This document shows, piece by piece, positions 22,971 through 32,571 of a stretch of DNA of 64,000 nucleotides. Both the position numbers and the translations under genes were made by a program. This DNA is from Youxingia wuxianensis (GTDB lineage Bacteria; Bacillota; Clostridia; Oscillospirales; Ruminococcaceae). Location: assembly GCF_014385085.1 (NCBI RefSeq), contig NZ_JACRTD010000008.1, forward strand, positions 1 to 64,000, read 5' to 3'. The notes under the pieces are model-generated. The model made no database searches, was not told the origin of the DNA, and worked only from the letters and a program-made list of their open reading frames with translations. How positions within the stretch are numbered: the first letter of the stretch is position 1; every line of letters starts with the position of its first letter.

Positions 22971-24122
22971 TCAATCGTAAAGAAGTCTTGCGATTTCTTC
23001 ATCATCCATGTTTTCTGAGTTGTACCATTTGGCCTGTGCATCGATATCCTCGACAGCTTCTCCTTTACTAGCTTTTACTGCGGAGACGACCGCCTGATAG
23101 CCAATATCATACGGGTTTTGCGCAACCGCGCCATAGAACCATTGATTGCGTACTGCATTTTTCAGCGTTTTACCAGCGTCAAATCCAGCGATCAGCAGAT
23201 CTTTGTATTTTCCGGTTTCCCGATCCAGATCAGTGCCGTCGGTAGTGGCGCTGAGAATGCCAGTGACAATTCCTTCGTTTACACAGAAGATACCGATCAG
23301 GTTTTCATTGCTGATAACCGACTGGGCCAGATTACGAATATCGGAATCAGAAGCAGAAGGAGAGATATCCACTTGAATAATAACGCTGGGGTCATTTTCT
23401 GCTTTTTTCTCGAAAGCTACATGGCCGCTGATTTCTACAGCACCAGGAGCGATTTCTTCCGCTAAAGCTAAGAATTCACTGCTGAAGCCTTCTACACGGG
23501 ATTTATGAGCAGTCTGTACCGCATCTGGAGAGATTACGCTGACAATAACCGGGTTTTCCGGAGTAGCCGCTTTGATTTTTTCTACAAAGGCTTGATCCTC
23601 AAACATTTTTTGCGCTGCCAAACCAGCCGCTTTTGAATTGTTGGTAGAAACCGTGGCGGTTACTGTACCTTCCGGCGCGTTGGGCATGGCAACATCATAA
23701 GCGATTACCGGAACCCCTTGGGCCTTGGCGGTTTCCAGGGAAGTAGCGATGGCATCCGGATCAAGAGCTGCTACCAGCAGAGCATCCGGCTGTTTTGCGA
23801 TAGCTGCGTTGATCATATCGATCTGTGCCTGGATTCCGGAGGAATCCTGCGGGGCGCTGTAAACGATGTTTACGCCGCCAAGTTCTTCTGCCGCGGCCTC
23901 TGCGCCTTCTCTTTCCACCTGACAGAACTGAATGGCAAATGCGCAGTTCACCATTTCAAAGGTAAGTTCTTCTTCCCCGTCGGTAGCAGCCGCATCATCA
24001 GCGGGAGCCGCATCGGAGGCAGGGGACGCGTCCTGGGACGGAGCCGGGGATTGTTCCCCCTGACAAGCAGCGAGGGTAAGTATACAGGTTACAGCGAGAA
24101 ACAAAGCTAATAATTTTTTCAT
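22971..24122 (-). CDS. Ribose/galactose-type ABC substrate-binding lipoprotein
   Basis: The 383-residue protein has a lipoprotein signal (KKLLALFLAVTCILTLAAC, cysteine at 19-20), a low-complexity alanine/aspartate linker and the two-lobe periplasmic-binding fold of the RbsB/Peripla_BP_4 type (about residues 60-370), with QIDMINAAIAKQPDALLVAALDPDA as the typical hinge region. It captures the sugar for the importer encoded upstream. AGGAGAAAAAGGA supports the ATG at 24122. It is the last gene of the operon. Confidence 0.9.
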   Translation of the reverse strand: MKKLLALFLAVTCILTLAACQGEQSPAPSQDASPASDAAPADDAAATDGEEELTFEMVNCAFAIQFCQVEREGAEAAAEELGGVNIVYSAPQDSSGIQAQIDMINAAIAKQPDALLVAALDPDAIATSLETAKAQGVPVIAYDVAMPNAPEGTVTATVSTNNSKAAGLAAQKMFEDQAFVEKIKAATPENPVIVSVISPDAVQTAHKSRVEGFSSEFLALAEEIAPGAVEISGHVAFEKKAENDPSVIIQVDISPSASDSDIRNLAQSVISNENLIGIFCVNEGIVTGILSATTDGTDLDRETGKYKDLLIAGFDAGKTLKNAVRNQWFYGAVAQNPYDIGYQAVVSAVKASKGEAVEDIDAQAKWYNSENMDDEEIARLLYD

Positions 24123-24177
24123 TCCTTTTTCTCCTAACTTTTTCATTTATTGCAGGGCTTTTGCCCTTGCGTCCATA

Positions 24178-25173
24178 TTAACCTTTTGTCCGGCCGTCTT
24201 TACTGGTTTTATAAATATCCAGAAGAACCGCCAGCAGCACTGCGATACCGGTAAAGAACACCTGCCACTGCTGCTGAAGTCCAACGGTCATCAAGCCGTT
24301 CTTCAGCACGCTCATAATAAATACACCGATCAAAGTGCCAACAATGGTGCCAAAGCCACCCGCCAGAGAGGTTCCTCCAATAACTACCGCCGCGACCGCC
24401 TGCATTTCCATACCGGAGCCGGAACCGGGAAGAACGGAGGTATAAGTAGCCGCGTAAAACAATCCTGCAAATCCGGTAAAAATACCGCTGACTACATATA
24501 CGGATAATTCCCATCTTTTCGTATTAACACCGGAGAGCCGGGTGGCTTCCTTATTGGAACCAATGGCACAGGCGTATTTGCCAAGCTTTGTATACCGCAG
24601 CAAAAATGCCGCGACCAAAAACAAAATAGCCACATAAATAATTCCCATAGGAAAACCGTTTAAGGATTTAAAAAACACTCGTTTAAACCAGCCGTCCGGT
24701 TCGGAAATAATCGGAAAACGCATGGTCTGCACTTCTGAAATAATATATCCTACCCCTTGGGAAATCATCATTACCCCCATGGTCGCTACGAAAGCGGGCA
24801 GTTTACAATAGGCCACTAAAAATCCGTTGAGCGCACCGAATAAGGTGGTGGTAGCAATGATCATAAGCAAAGCGGCCCACATGGGAAATCCCCATACATT
24901 GTAAGCTACCCCGCCTACAATCGCACCGCACATCCCCACCGTACCAATGGAAAGATCAATTCCCCCGGTCGCGATGATAAAAGTCATTCCCAGCGCCATA
25001 CAGATGATGTAGTAGGAGCTTTCTACCAGATTGATCATTGTATCGGCGGTACAAAACCGTTTACCAAAGATCGAAAAGAACGCAAATAATACCAACAGCG
25101 TACACAGGGCTATCATTCTTTGGGAAGAGAAGATGGACTTTACTCCCCCTGATTTTTTACTATTTTGGCTCAT
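24178..25173 (-). CDS. Ribose-type ABC transporter permease (RbsC-like)
   Basis: The 331-residue membrane protein has eight to ten membrane segments and the family signatures GGIDLSIGTVG near residue 85 and AVAAVVIGGTSLAGGFGTIVGTLIG near residue 265, which contact the ATPase. GAGGAGATAAAGAG supports the ATG at 25173. It lies between the ATPase and binding-protein genes, completing a CUT2-class sugar importer. Confidence 0.92.
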   Translation of the reverse strand: MSQNSKKSGGVKSIFSSQRMIALCTLLVLFAFFSIFGKRFCTADTMINLVESSYYIICMALGMTFIIATGGIDLSIGTVGMCGAIVGGVAYNVWGFPMWAALLMIIATTTLFGALNGFLVAYCKLPAFVATMGVMMISQGVGYIISEVQTMRFPIISEPDGWFKRVFFKSLNGFPMGIIYVAILFLVAAFLLRYTKLGKYACAIGSNKEATRLSGVNTKRWELSVYVVSGIFTGFAGLFYAATYTSVLPGSGSGMEMQAVAAVVIGGTSLAGGFGTIVGTLIGVFIMSVLKNGLMTVGLQQQWQVFFTGIAVLLAVLLDIYKTSKDGRTKG

Positions 25174-25210
25174 CTCTTTATCTCCTCGCTCTTGATTAGA
25201 ACTACGCCTG

Positions 25211-26698
25211 TCAGCGCAATGTGGCATAATACATGATTTTCTCTTGCGTTGCCTGGGAAATATCCATTTCTCCAGTAAGCCGGCCTTCGCACATCACTAA
25301 AATGCGATCACTCATACGCAGCAGTTCAGGCATTTCAGAGGAAATCATGATGATTGATTTGCCATCTTCAATCAGCTTGTTCATCAACTTATATATTTCG
25401 CTCTTGGCTCCTACGTCAATTCCTCTGGTAGGTTCATCAAAAATAAATATTTCACAATTTTTCAGCAGCCATTTGGCAATAACAACCTTCTGCTGGTTTC
25501 CCCCGGACAAATTTCTTACCATCTGCTGGATAGAAGGAGTCTTTACAGAAATTTTCTGGGTAGCCTCTTCCACTGCCCGGGACAGTTTTGCATTATTAAT
25601 TACTCCAGCCTTGGTAAAATCATCCCAGCAGGTTAACGCCACATTGTCGCTAATAGACAAATTTACCGCCAGTCCAAACGTTTTTCGGTCCTCAGAAAGA
25701 TAACCTATCCCATTGGCAACCGCGTCTGTAGGAGAATTTATCTTTACTTCCTTGCCATCTCTTAAGATAGTTCCGCTCTGTCTCCAGTCGGCGCCGAATA
25801 TCAATCTGGCAAGCTCAGTACGCCCCGCGCCCATCAATCCGGCAAAACCCAGGATTTCTCCCCGGTGCAGCTGGAAAGAAACATCTTTAATCAGGGGAGA
25901 AACCAAATTCCGAGCTTCCAGTACTACCTGGGCATCCGCCGGTACCTGAGAAGCCGTTTTCGGTTCCTCATAAATGACACGCCCTACCATTTTGCTGATC
26001 AGTTCCTGCATATCGCACTGAGCCGTGTGAAGGGTGTCGATATACTTTCCATCCCGCATAACGGTGATATTGTCAGTAATCTGCATCAGCTCTTCCAACC
26101 GGTGGGAGATATAGATAATCGCTACTCCCTGTTCTTTTAACTGGCGGATAAGTTGGAATAGCTCCTCAATTTCACTGTTGGCCAAAGCCGCTGTTGGCTC
26201 GTCCATAATCAAAACCTTGCTGTGGTAAGAGATCCCTTTTGCAATCTCTACCATCTGTTGTTTTGCCACAGTCAAGCGGCTGACTGTCATCTGGGGATCA
26301 ATATCCAGTTCCAGCCGGGTCAAAAGTTCTTTCGCGCGCTGATAATCTTTTCCTTTGTCCAATACCGGGCCGTTTTTGCTTTCCCGTCCGATAAAAATAT
26401 TATCCGCTACAGAAAGCTTTGGAATTAAATTAAGCTCTTGGTGGATCATACAAATTCCATCATCCAACGCGTCTTTGGGGACTTTATATTCCACTTTTCT
26501 GCCGTCAACTTCCACCTGCCCGCTGTCCTGCTGATAGATCCCGGACAATATTTTCATCAGTGTCGATTTTCCTGCGCCATTCTCCCCAATCAGTCCCAGC
26601 ACTTCTCCCTTATGCAAGGTCAGCTGGGCGTCATCCAAGGCATGGACGCCTGCAAACCGCTTTTGAATATTTTTCATAGAAACGATAATTTCGTTCAT
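25211..26698 (-). CDS. Ribose-type ABC transporter ATPase (RbsA-like, two nucleotide domains)
   Basis: The 495-residue protein is a fused double ATPase. The first half has a full site (GLIGENGAGKST, then VLIMDEPTAAL). The second half has the usual degenerate Walker A (GFAGLMGAGRTEL), LSGGNQQKV and FIFDEPTRGID. This is the CUT2 family design. GGGAGGTAAAAG precedes the ATG. It energises the RbsC/RbsB-like partners encoded next. Confidence 0.93.
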   Translation of the reverse strand: MNEIIVSMKNIQKRFAGVHALDDAQLTLHKGEVLGLIGENGAGKSTLMKILSGIYQQDSGQVEVDGRKVEYKVPKDALDDGICMIHQELNLIPKLSVADNIFIGRESKNGPVLDKGKDYQRAKELLTRLELDIDPQMTVSRLTVAKQQMVEIAKGISYHSKVLIMDEPTAALANSEIEELFQLIRQLKEQGVAIIYISHRLEELMQITDNITVMRDGKYIDTLHTAQCDMQELISKMVGRVIYEEPKTASQVPADAQVVLEARNLVSPLIKDVSFQLHRGEILGFAGLMGAGRTELARLIFGADWRQSGTILRDGKEVKINSPTDAVANGIGYLSEDRKTFGLAVNLSISDNVALTCWDDFTKAGVINNAKLSRAVEEATQKISVKTPSIQQMVRNLSGGNQQKVVIAKWLLKNCEIFIFDEPTRGIDVGAKSEIYKLMNKLIEDGKSIIMISSEMPELLRMSDRILVMCEGRLTGEMDISQATQEKIMYYATLR

Positions 26699-26713
26699 CT
26701 TTTACCTCCCAGC

Positions 26714-27115
26714 TCAGCTGATCTGCTGGAATTCCAGGCGAACCCCATCCGGCGCCTCAATCATAAAGCACCGGCATCGTTTGGGCGCCCAAATTTCATT
26801 TGAGACAATCCCATCCGATAACACACGACAGCCCGCTTTAATACATTCCTGATAAGCCGCCTCAATGTCTTCACACGCTAGTGCCAGATGATCTATCGCA
26901 CCCATAGAAGGCCTTTGGGGCGACAGCTCAGGAGAAAGGCACTGGGGAAGTCCAATAATGCAATCACCCTTTTGCAGATAAGCGTAATGATAGCCGTCCA
27001 TATTCTTTTTCAGCACCAAAAGTTCAAAACCTAGGGATTCATAAAATTTGATGGCATTATCTATGTCGGCGGTAGGCAACCCAATATGGGAAAGCCCCAT
27101 TACCTTAATATCCAT
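26714..27115 (-). CDS. VOC (glyoxalase/dioxygenase-fold) protein
   Basis: The 133-residue protein has two beta-alpha-beta-beta-beta modules: VMGLSHIGLPTADIDNAIKFYESLGFELL at the start and AIDHLALACEDIEAAYQECIKAG in the middle, ending in APDGVRLEF. Histidine 11, histidine 75 and the terminal glutamate are placed like the metal ligands of glyoxalase I and VOC epimerases. In this sugar operon it may be an epimerase, lyase or dioxygenase. AGGGGGATAAAGT precedes the ATG. Confidence 0.8.
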   Translation of the reverse strand: MDIKVMGLSHIGLPTADIDNAIKFYESLGFELLVLKKNMDGYHYAYLQKGDCIIGLPQCLSPELSPQRPSMGAIDHLALACEDIEAAYQECIKAGCRVLSDGIVSNEIWAPKRCRCFMIEAPDGVRLEFQQIS

Positions 27116-27218
27116 ACTTTATCCCCCTGCTTTATTAATTGCCTTTTCTGGCGCGGGGTAAGGAGAAGAAAACGAAAACATGAGAGGGAAACATCCGCGC
27201 CGGAAAGCATTTTTGGTA

Positions 27219-28013
27219 TTACAGTTTATATAGGCGTTTTGCGTTGTTATAAAGGATATCGTCCTTTTGCGTCCGGGTGAGGTTGCATTTTTCAATGTCG
27301 GTGGGATATATATCTTCTCCCCCGTACAAGATCTTTTGTGAACCCAAAAACTTGACCGCATGTTCAATCCAGCTTTGCACCGTAACCGGAGGCAGATTGC
27401 GCTCGCTGTAATGATCCAGCCAGGCGGTATCCATATAGGCGTTGTCAAACCGCTCGCATAGGCTTAAAAATTCCGGATAGAAGTTTCCGCCGAAGTGAGC
27501 GAAGATTATTTTTAAATCCTTGTATCTCTCCAACACGTTTCCAAACTGTACCGGATAGCCGATACAAGAGGTCTTCGCATCAAAATTGTCTGTGTCGCTG
27601 GCAGTGACCCACTTGTTAAAATGAAGTACTCCCGTGTGGAAAAGTACCGGAATATCCAGTTCCAGGCAGGTTTCATAGATAGGGTAAATTTTCGGGTCAT
27701 CCAACTGGTAGTCCTCCACATAAGGATGCATTTTCACCCCCCGGAAAATCCCGTCTTTTACCCCTTGGCGAAGTTTTGCCAGATATTCGTCCATCTTACG
27801 CACATTGATGTAAGCAATTCCAAACAACTTCTCAGGATGCTGGGAAACCACCCGGATAACATTTTCGTTATCACTTTCGTTTACAGCGATTTGGGCGCAT
27901 TTTTCAATATTATAGAAGTTCATGTAATCAAATAAGGGAAGATCATTAAAATAATCGGTTTTGTCAAAGCAATAAATATGGCAGTGGGAATCGATACTCT
28001 TATATTCGTTCAT
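27219..28013 (-). CDS. Amidohydrolase_2 family metal-dependent hydrolase
   Basis: The 264-residue TIM-barrel protein starts IDSHCHIYCFDKTDY, with the HxH metal motif, and has HFGGNFYPEF near residue 175 and a closing ILYGGEDIYP, where the acid of the usual G(S/T)D sits as E-D. Family members hydrolyse lactones or amides or decarboxylate ring acids. It differs clearly from the other two amidohydrolases of this operon. GAGGTATGAAAA precedes the ATG. Confidence 0.8.
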   Translation of the reverse strand: MNEYKSIDSHCHIYCFDKTDYFNDLPLFDYMNFYNIEKCAQIAVNESDNENVIRVVSQHPEKLFGIAYINVRKMDEYLAKLRQGVKDGIFRGVKMHPYVEDYQLDDPKIYPIYETCLELDIPVLFHTGVLHFNKWVTASDTDNFDAKTSCIGYPVQFGNVLERYKDLKIIFAHFGGNFYPEFLSLCERFDNAYMDTAWLDHYSERNLPPVTVQSWIEHAVKFLGSQKILYGGEDIYPTDIEKCNLTRTQKDDILYNNAKRLYKL

Positions 28014-28032
28014 TTTTCATACCTCCATCGTC

Positions 28033-28779
28033 TTAACAGTTGATGTTTTCATCTTTCAAAAGGGCGGCCGCCTCTAAATCTAACAATATCTCGGCGTCTT
28101 TGTGCCGCTGTAAAATTGACGCTGGACACCAGGGAGTCACCGGACCGCTGATCGTATCATAGACTGCCTTAGCTTTGGCCTTTCCTGTAGCGATCAGAAT
28201 AATCTTCTCCGCTTTCATAATCGTCTCAATCCCCATGGTTATTGCTTTGCGCGGAACCTGTTGGACATTTTCAAAAAAGCGTTTATTCGCCTGAATTGTC
28301 TCCTGCGTGAGGGACACGATATGTACATGCTGAGAAAAATTTTCTTCCGGCTCGTTAAAGCCAATATGCCCATTGTTTCCGATCCCCAACAGCTGAAGGT
28401 CTATTCCCCCGCTTTGCTCCACTTGTTTTTCATATACTTTGCAATAGCTTTCCATATCCGCTTCTGTTCCGGACGGAAGGTGGGTGTTTTCTTTGAGAAT
28501 ATTGATCTTAGAAAACAGGTTTTCCCACATAAAATAATAAAAACTTTGACTATTTTCTTTTGAAAGCCCTAAATATTCATCCAAATTGTAGGTTTTCACT
28601 TGGGAAAAATCCAATTTTCCTTGTTCATACCGTTTAATCATTTCCCTATAGGTTGGCACCGGCGTAGAGCCTGTCGCCAAACCCAGTACACATTCTGGTT
28701 TACGTTTCATCAACTTTTGGATCTGATCTGCCGTGTACTCGGCGATAGACTGAGCGTCCTGGAATACTTTTACTTTCAT
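28033..28779 (-). CDS. nagB: Glucosamine-6-phosphate deaminase family protein
   Basis: The 248-residue protein carries the NagB hallmarks: LGLATGSTPVPTY near residue 32, the catalytic D in KTYNLDEYLGL near residue 70, and LLGIGNNGHIGFNEP near residue 132 with the ring-opening histidine. NagB converts GlcN6P to fructose-6-phosphate and ammonia. It is a little shorter than classic NagB and lies among genes for an unusual sugar, so a related amino-sugar phosphate may be the substrate. AAGGAGGG precedes the ATG. Confidence 0.85.
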   Translation of the reverse strand: MKVKVFQDAQSIAEYTADQIQKLMKRKPECVLGLATGSTPVPTYREMIKRYEQGKLDFSQVKTYNLDEYLGLSKENSQSFYYFMWENLFSKINILKENTHLPSGTEADMESYCKVYEKQVEQSGGIDLQLLGIGNNGHIGFNEPEENFSQHVHIVSLTQETIQANKRFFENVQQVPRKAITMGIETIMKAEKIILIATGKAKAKAVYDTISGPVTPWCPASILQRHKDAEILLDLEAAALLKDENINC

Positions 28780-28791
28780 TTTTTCCCTCCT

Positions 28792-29775
28792 TTAAGAAAG
28801 CACTGCTGCGCACCGCTTCTGCCGGGAAATACAGTTTAGTACTTCTTCATAGGAGGGCATCGCCGGAATAGCGCCGCTTTTGGTAGTTGCCAAAGCGCCG
28901 GTGGCATTAGCAAACTCCAGACAGATCCTTGCTTCCTGTTGCGTGATGTCTTTGGGATTGATCTGCTGCTCCATCAGGCTAAACAGGAATCCTCCCATAG
29001 AGGCATCTCCCGCACCGTTGGTATCCACCGTCTTTACATCAAATGTGGGCTGATAGATAGCAAATTCCTTGGTAATACAACAAGCGCCCTTACATCCCAT
29101 AGTAACAAGCAGGATGGAAAGATCATATTCATGGCAAAGGGAACGTCCCATTTTCTTAATATTGCCTTCCCCTGTCAAAAACGCCAGTTCTTCTTCTGAA
29201 ACCTTAACTACATCGGCATATTCCATCCCCTGCAGCATCGCCGCTTTAGCCTGTTCTTTCTGCATCCATAAGTTTGGGCGGTAGTTAGGATCGTAGCTTA
29301 CCAGTTTTCCTGCGTTTTTTGCATAAGCCGCAGCAGCAAAGGTAGCGGAACGGGCAGGTTCGTCTGTCATGGATACCGACCCAAAATGAAAGGCTCGGGA
29401 TTCTTCCAGCAAACCGTAATCTATCTCACTCTCCTGTAAAAGAATGTCCGCGCAGTTTTTACGATAAAAACTGAAGGAACGGTCTCCGCTCTCATTAATA
29501 TGTACAAACGCCAGAGTAGTGTTGGCGTCCTCCGCCTCAATAATTCCGCGGGTTTCCATCCCCTGCCCTCCGAGGACTTGTTTAAAAAAGCTCCCGAACT
29601 GATCCTTTCCTACCTTTCCAATAAACGCCGCGGATTTTCCCAGCCGGGAAAGACAGGCCATTACATTGCCTGGCGCGCCGCCGGGATTACAGGCAAACAA
29701 AGGGGTCCCTTGCTCGGTGACGCCTACAGGCGTAAAATCTATAATCAGTTCTCCGATTGCACAGATATCATACAT
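28792..29775 (-). CDS. PfkB family carbohydrate kinase (fructokinase-like)
   Basis: The 327-residue ribokinase-fold protein has the N-terminal GGAPGNVMACLSRLG signature near residue 32 and the ATP/catalytic motif VDTNGAGDASMGGFLF near residue 248, whose aspartate is the general base. This layout is closest to bacterial fructokinases and 2-keto-3-deoxy sugar kinases. It probably phosphorylates the imported sugar or an intermediate before the NagB-type step encoded next. Confidence 0.88.
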   Translation of the reverse strand: MYDICAIGELIIDFTPVGVTEQGTPLFACNPGGAPGNVMACLSRLGKSAAFIGKVGKDQFGSFFKQVLGGQGMETRGIIEAEDANTTLAFVHINESGDRSFSFYRKNCADILLQESEIDYGLLEESRAFHFGSVSMTDEPARSATFAAAAYAKNAGKLVSYDPNYRPNLWMQKEQAKAAMLQGMEYADVVKVSEEELAFLTGEGNIKKMGRSLCHEYDLSILLVTMGCKGACCITKEFAIYQPTFDVKTVDTNGAGDASMGGFLFSLMEQQINPKDITQQEARICLEFANATGALATTKSGAIPAMPSYEEVLNCISRQKRCAAVLS

Positions 29776-29829
29776 AGTTTTTTTCAGGCAATAGAAGCGT
29801 CCTTGCTCATCGCCCGTCTACCCCCAATA

Positions 29830-30558
29830 TTACAGGTTTAATTTAAGTATTTTGGCAATATTCCCGCCTTTTATCTTTTGACGGTCCTGTTCGTCGGGAA
29901 CCGCCACCTCTATTTTTTTCAACTGGACTTCGAAATCCCAATAAGGGCTGTCCGTCCCCATCAGCACCCGTTCGGCTCCTAATTCCCGTACGCTCTGTCC
30001 CAGGCCTCCGGAAATTCCGGATTCATGAGCCAAATAAATATTGGGGCATTGCTTCGCTACAGAAATAGCTTCCGGCGTATTCTGCATAAACCCGGAATGG
30101 GCCATGATAATTTTAACGTCTGGATAAGCCTGAGCAATGGGAATAAAGGTATGGGGCACCGCTACCAGTTCGTCACCGGAATAGGCGATCACCGGAAGAT
30201 CATATTCCCGGGCTACGTCAAAAATATCCGCCAGGGTGATCACCGCCGTCATTTTAAAGCTGTGGGCGTTTGCATGAATTTTAATCCCCTTAAATCCGTA
30301 TTCCTCGATTTCTCTGCGAAGGGTTTCTTTAATTCCTGGGCGCACCCACGGAGCCGCCATAGCAAATCCGATAAAACGATCCGGATGCGCTTTTACCGCT
30401 TCATAGGTATAGCGGTTATCATAATTTTCATAGCGAAACGGAAATACTACCGCCATATCGATCCCTGCCCGATCCATTCTGTGAAGCAGTTCCTGCGGCG
30501 TCTGCCGGTCCCTGGTTCCCCAAGGTTCTCCAATGTGGTTATGGCAATCGATAATCAT
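29830..30558 (-). CDS. Amidohydrolase_2 family hydrolase A
   Basis: The 242-residue protein starts MIIDCHNHIGEPWG with the HxH metal motif, has HANAHSF and MAHSGFMQNTP in the barrel and ends with MGTDSPYWD, the aspartate ligand. It shares about the same length and motifs with the next gene (IAHAGF, GSDSPYMD), so the two look like paralogues forming consecutive steps or a heteromer. AGGGAGAAAATTTCCT precedes the ATG. Confidence 0.82.
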   Translation of the reverse strand: MIIDCHNHIGEPWGTRDRQTPQELLHRMDRAGIDMAVVFPFRYENYDNRYTYEAVKAHPDRFIGFAMAAPWVRPGIKETLRREIEEYGFKGIKIHANAHSFKMTAVITLADIFDVAREYDLPVIAYSGDELVAVPHTFIPIAQAYPDVKIIMAHSGFMQNTPEAISVAKQCPNIYLAHESGISGGLGQSVRELGAERVLMGTDSPYWDFEVQLKKIEVAVPDEQDRQKIKGGNIAKILKLNL

Positions 30559-30584
30559 AGGAAATTTTCTCCCTTCTGCCTGAC

Positions 30585-31322
30585 TTATTTTATCCCCAGG
30601 ATGTTTAAAACATTTTCTCCTAGGATCATCTCTCTAATTTTCGGATCCTCTACCCCTACTCGGATTTTCTCCAGCTCCACCCGCTCATCCATATACGGAC
30701 TGTCGCTTCCCCAAATAATCCTTTCCGGCTCGATGGCGGCTAAGGCATCCCTCAGCTGCTGAGAGGAGGCTGCCGTTTGATCCAGGATAACATTTTTATT
30801 TCTTTGAGCCACCCGGATAGCGTCGTCCGCTACGTTACGGAAACCTGCATGGGCAATGGAAACCGTCAGTTTTGGGAAATACCGCAGCACCTCTTCTACC
30901 TGCAGCGGAGCGGAGTTGACGTCGTCTCCCGTATGTACCATCAGGATCATATTTAATTCCTGACAGGTTTCGAAACAATCTGTAAGCAGATCAAAGCTGT
31001 TTAAATTAAACGCTTCGTTGGATGCACGCAGCTTTATTCCTCGGATTCCCCAATCCCGCCAGCGCCGGATATCATCTTTAATAGCGGGGTGCCGCCAGGG
31101 ATTGAACATTGCATAAGCGATCAGCCTATCGGGATGTTCCCTCGCACAGCGGGCGTGCCATTCCATATCGTAATTAAAAATAAAAGGCAGAATAATCGAC
31201 ATATCCACCCCGTCCCGGTCCATATCCCGAAGCAAAGTCTCCGGCGTATAGCTCACATCTAAATGGGGGGACGGCCCCCATGGAAGACCAAAATGCACGT
31301 GTGCGTTAACTATTTTACCCAT
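30585..31322 (-). CDS. Amidohydrolase_2 family hydrolase B
   Basis: The 245-residue protein starts KIVNAHVHFGLPWGPSPHLD with the HxH motif, has VSIAHAGFRNVADDA near residue 150 and WGSDSPYMDERVELEKI near residue 207. It is a paralogue of the neighbouring gene. Both are shorter than most family members but keep all metal ligands. GGGAGGTAACTT precedes the ATG. The substrate is unknown; a sugar lactone or amide would fit the operon. Confidence 0.82.
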   Translation of the reverse strand: MGKIVNAHVHFGLPWGPSPHLDVSYTPETLLRDMDRDGVDMSIILPFIFNYDMEWHARCAREHPDRLIAYAMFNPWRHPAIKDDIRRWRDWGIRGIKLRASNEAFNLNSFDLLTDCFETCQELNMILMVHTGDDVNSAPLQVEEVLRYFPKLTVSIAHAGFRNVADDAIRVAQRNKNVILDQTAASSQQLRDALAAIEPERIIWGSDSPYMDERVELEKIRVGVEDPKIREMILGENVLNILGIK

Positions 31323-31497
31323 AAGTTACCTCCCGTTTTTCTATCATTCCAGCGGGCCTCACAAACCGGATTATTCCAAAGGGTTTCAGAAACATTCCTC
31401 TTAAAAAAGGGTGCAAAAATACTGCGCGGCAGATTTTTCTTCTGTCACGAAACTTCATTGTTTCTGAATTATTCACCTTTACCGGCCCGATCTCCCG

Positions 31498-32064
31498 TTA
31501 GTTGCAGCAATAAAAATAAGGTGGATTGGTGACGCATAATACCCGCGCCGTTTCCTCAGTAGAAGCGTTGAAGAAATAATGAGATTTGGAGCAGTCGGTA
31601 AGATAATAAGAATCTCCCTCCTCCATCTCCATCACTTCATCATCCACATTTAACTTGATCCTGCCCTCTAACACAAAGAAAATCTCCTGCCCCGCATGGG
31701 TATAAGGAACTTTTCCCGACTGACCGTCGGGGGTAAGTACATGGATGCAGGCTTCCATTACCTGCGCCGGGTCAAAGGCGGAAATAAACTCAATTTCCAA
31801 TCCGTCGCCCAGGTTGGTCAGCCTGTGTCGGCTTTCCTTTTTGATCATCATCAGGCGTACGGATTCATCCTCCCCTAAAAGTTTGCTTACCGTTACCCCA
31901 AGGCAGGTGGAAATCCGCTTTAGGGTGGTCAGGGAGGGTTCGTTTTTCCCGTTTTCAATCTGAGAAAGAAAACTGGTAGAAACCTGCACCCGGCTCGCCA
32001 GCTCCTGAAGGGAAATATTTTGCCTTTTCCTCTCGGCCTTAATGTTCATGCCCAATTGGCTCAT
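31498..32064 (-). CDS. XRE-cupin transcriptional regulator
   Basis: The 188-residue protein joins an HTH (IKAERKRQNISLQELASRVQVSTSFLSQIENGK, residues 8-40) to a C-terminal cupin barrel (PYTHAGQEIFFVLEGRIKLNVDDEVMEMEEGDSYYLTDCSKSHYFFN, about 118-165). The cupin of such regulators binds a small molecule. It is the first gene of the operon that follows on the same strand, so it likely senses the operon's substrate. It ends in a Cys-Cys-Asn tail. Confidence 0.88.
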   Translation of the reverse strand: MSQLGMNIKAERKRQNISLQELASRVQVSTSFLSQIENGKNEPSLTTLKRISTCLGVTVSKLLGEDESVRLMMIKKESRHRLTNLGDGLEIEFISAFDPAQVMEACIHVLTPDGQSGKVPYTHAGQEIFFVLEGRIKLNVDDEVMEMEEGDSYYLTDCSKSHYFFNASTEETARVLCVTNPPYFYCCN

Positions 32065-32535
32065 CTTTTAGCAACCTTTCTGTCAAAGACGGACATTGGA
32101 TTTCAACTATGCCCACCGTCAAAAATTTTCCAAGCGCGTTGGCAAACTTCTGGCGGCTGTTAAACTTTTTAAAAATTTAATTAATAATTAAATTTTTTCT
32201 AAATAATTAACTTACACAAGTGAACCATGTAATTATTTTACTAATAAAAATCTTATTTTTTGTATAAAATATACGTTATTCTCCTGTTTTTTCTTCTATT
32301 TACATTATACTCGGCGAGTTTTATTTGTCAATACTATTTTCTTATTCACAAAAATTAATTAAAAGTAAATTTTCTTCTCGTTTTTTAACTTTTTATCTGT
32401 ATATATTGAGATTAAGAGACATAATTTTAACTTAAAATTAATTTTTAATCTTTCACTTTTCTGTTAAAATCACTTTATTAATACAACATCTGTAAAGAAG
32501 TTGTTAAATTCGTTCATGATATACTATATATAGTA
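32065..32535. other. AT-rich intergenic region
   Basis: No gene is seen. It holds the leftward operon promoter at 32304-32331 and an AT-only palindrome TTAATTAATAATTAA near 32178, which could bind a regulator or be the leader of the XRE-cupin gene. Confidence 0.5.
32304..32331 (-). promoter_or_regulatory. Promoter of the XRE-cupin sugar operon
   Basis: On the minus strand a perfect TTGACA and a perfect TATAAT are 16 bases apart, about 240 bases before the XRE-cupin start codon. This implies a long, AT-rich untranslated leader. Confidence 0.65.
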
Positions 32536-32565
32536 TTGACCGTTGTATTTGATAGGGTGTAAAAT
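32536..32565 (+). promoter_or_regulatory. Promoter of the unidentified structured RNA
   Basis: TTGACC at 32536 and TAAAAT at 32560 are 18 bases apart and face right. The next strong start codon with a ribosome site is more than 400 bases away. Confidence 0.5.
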
Positions 32566-32571
32566 AAAAAT

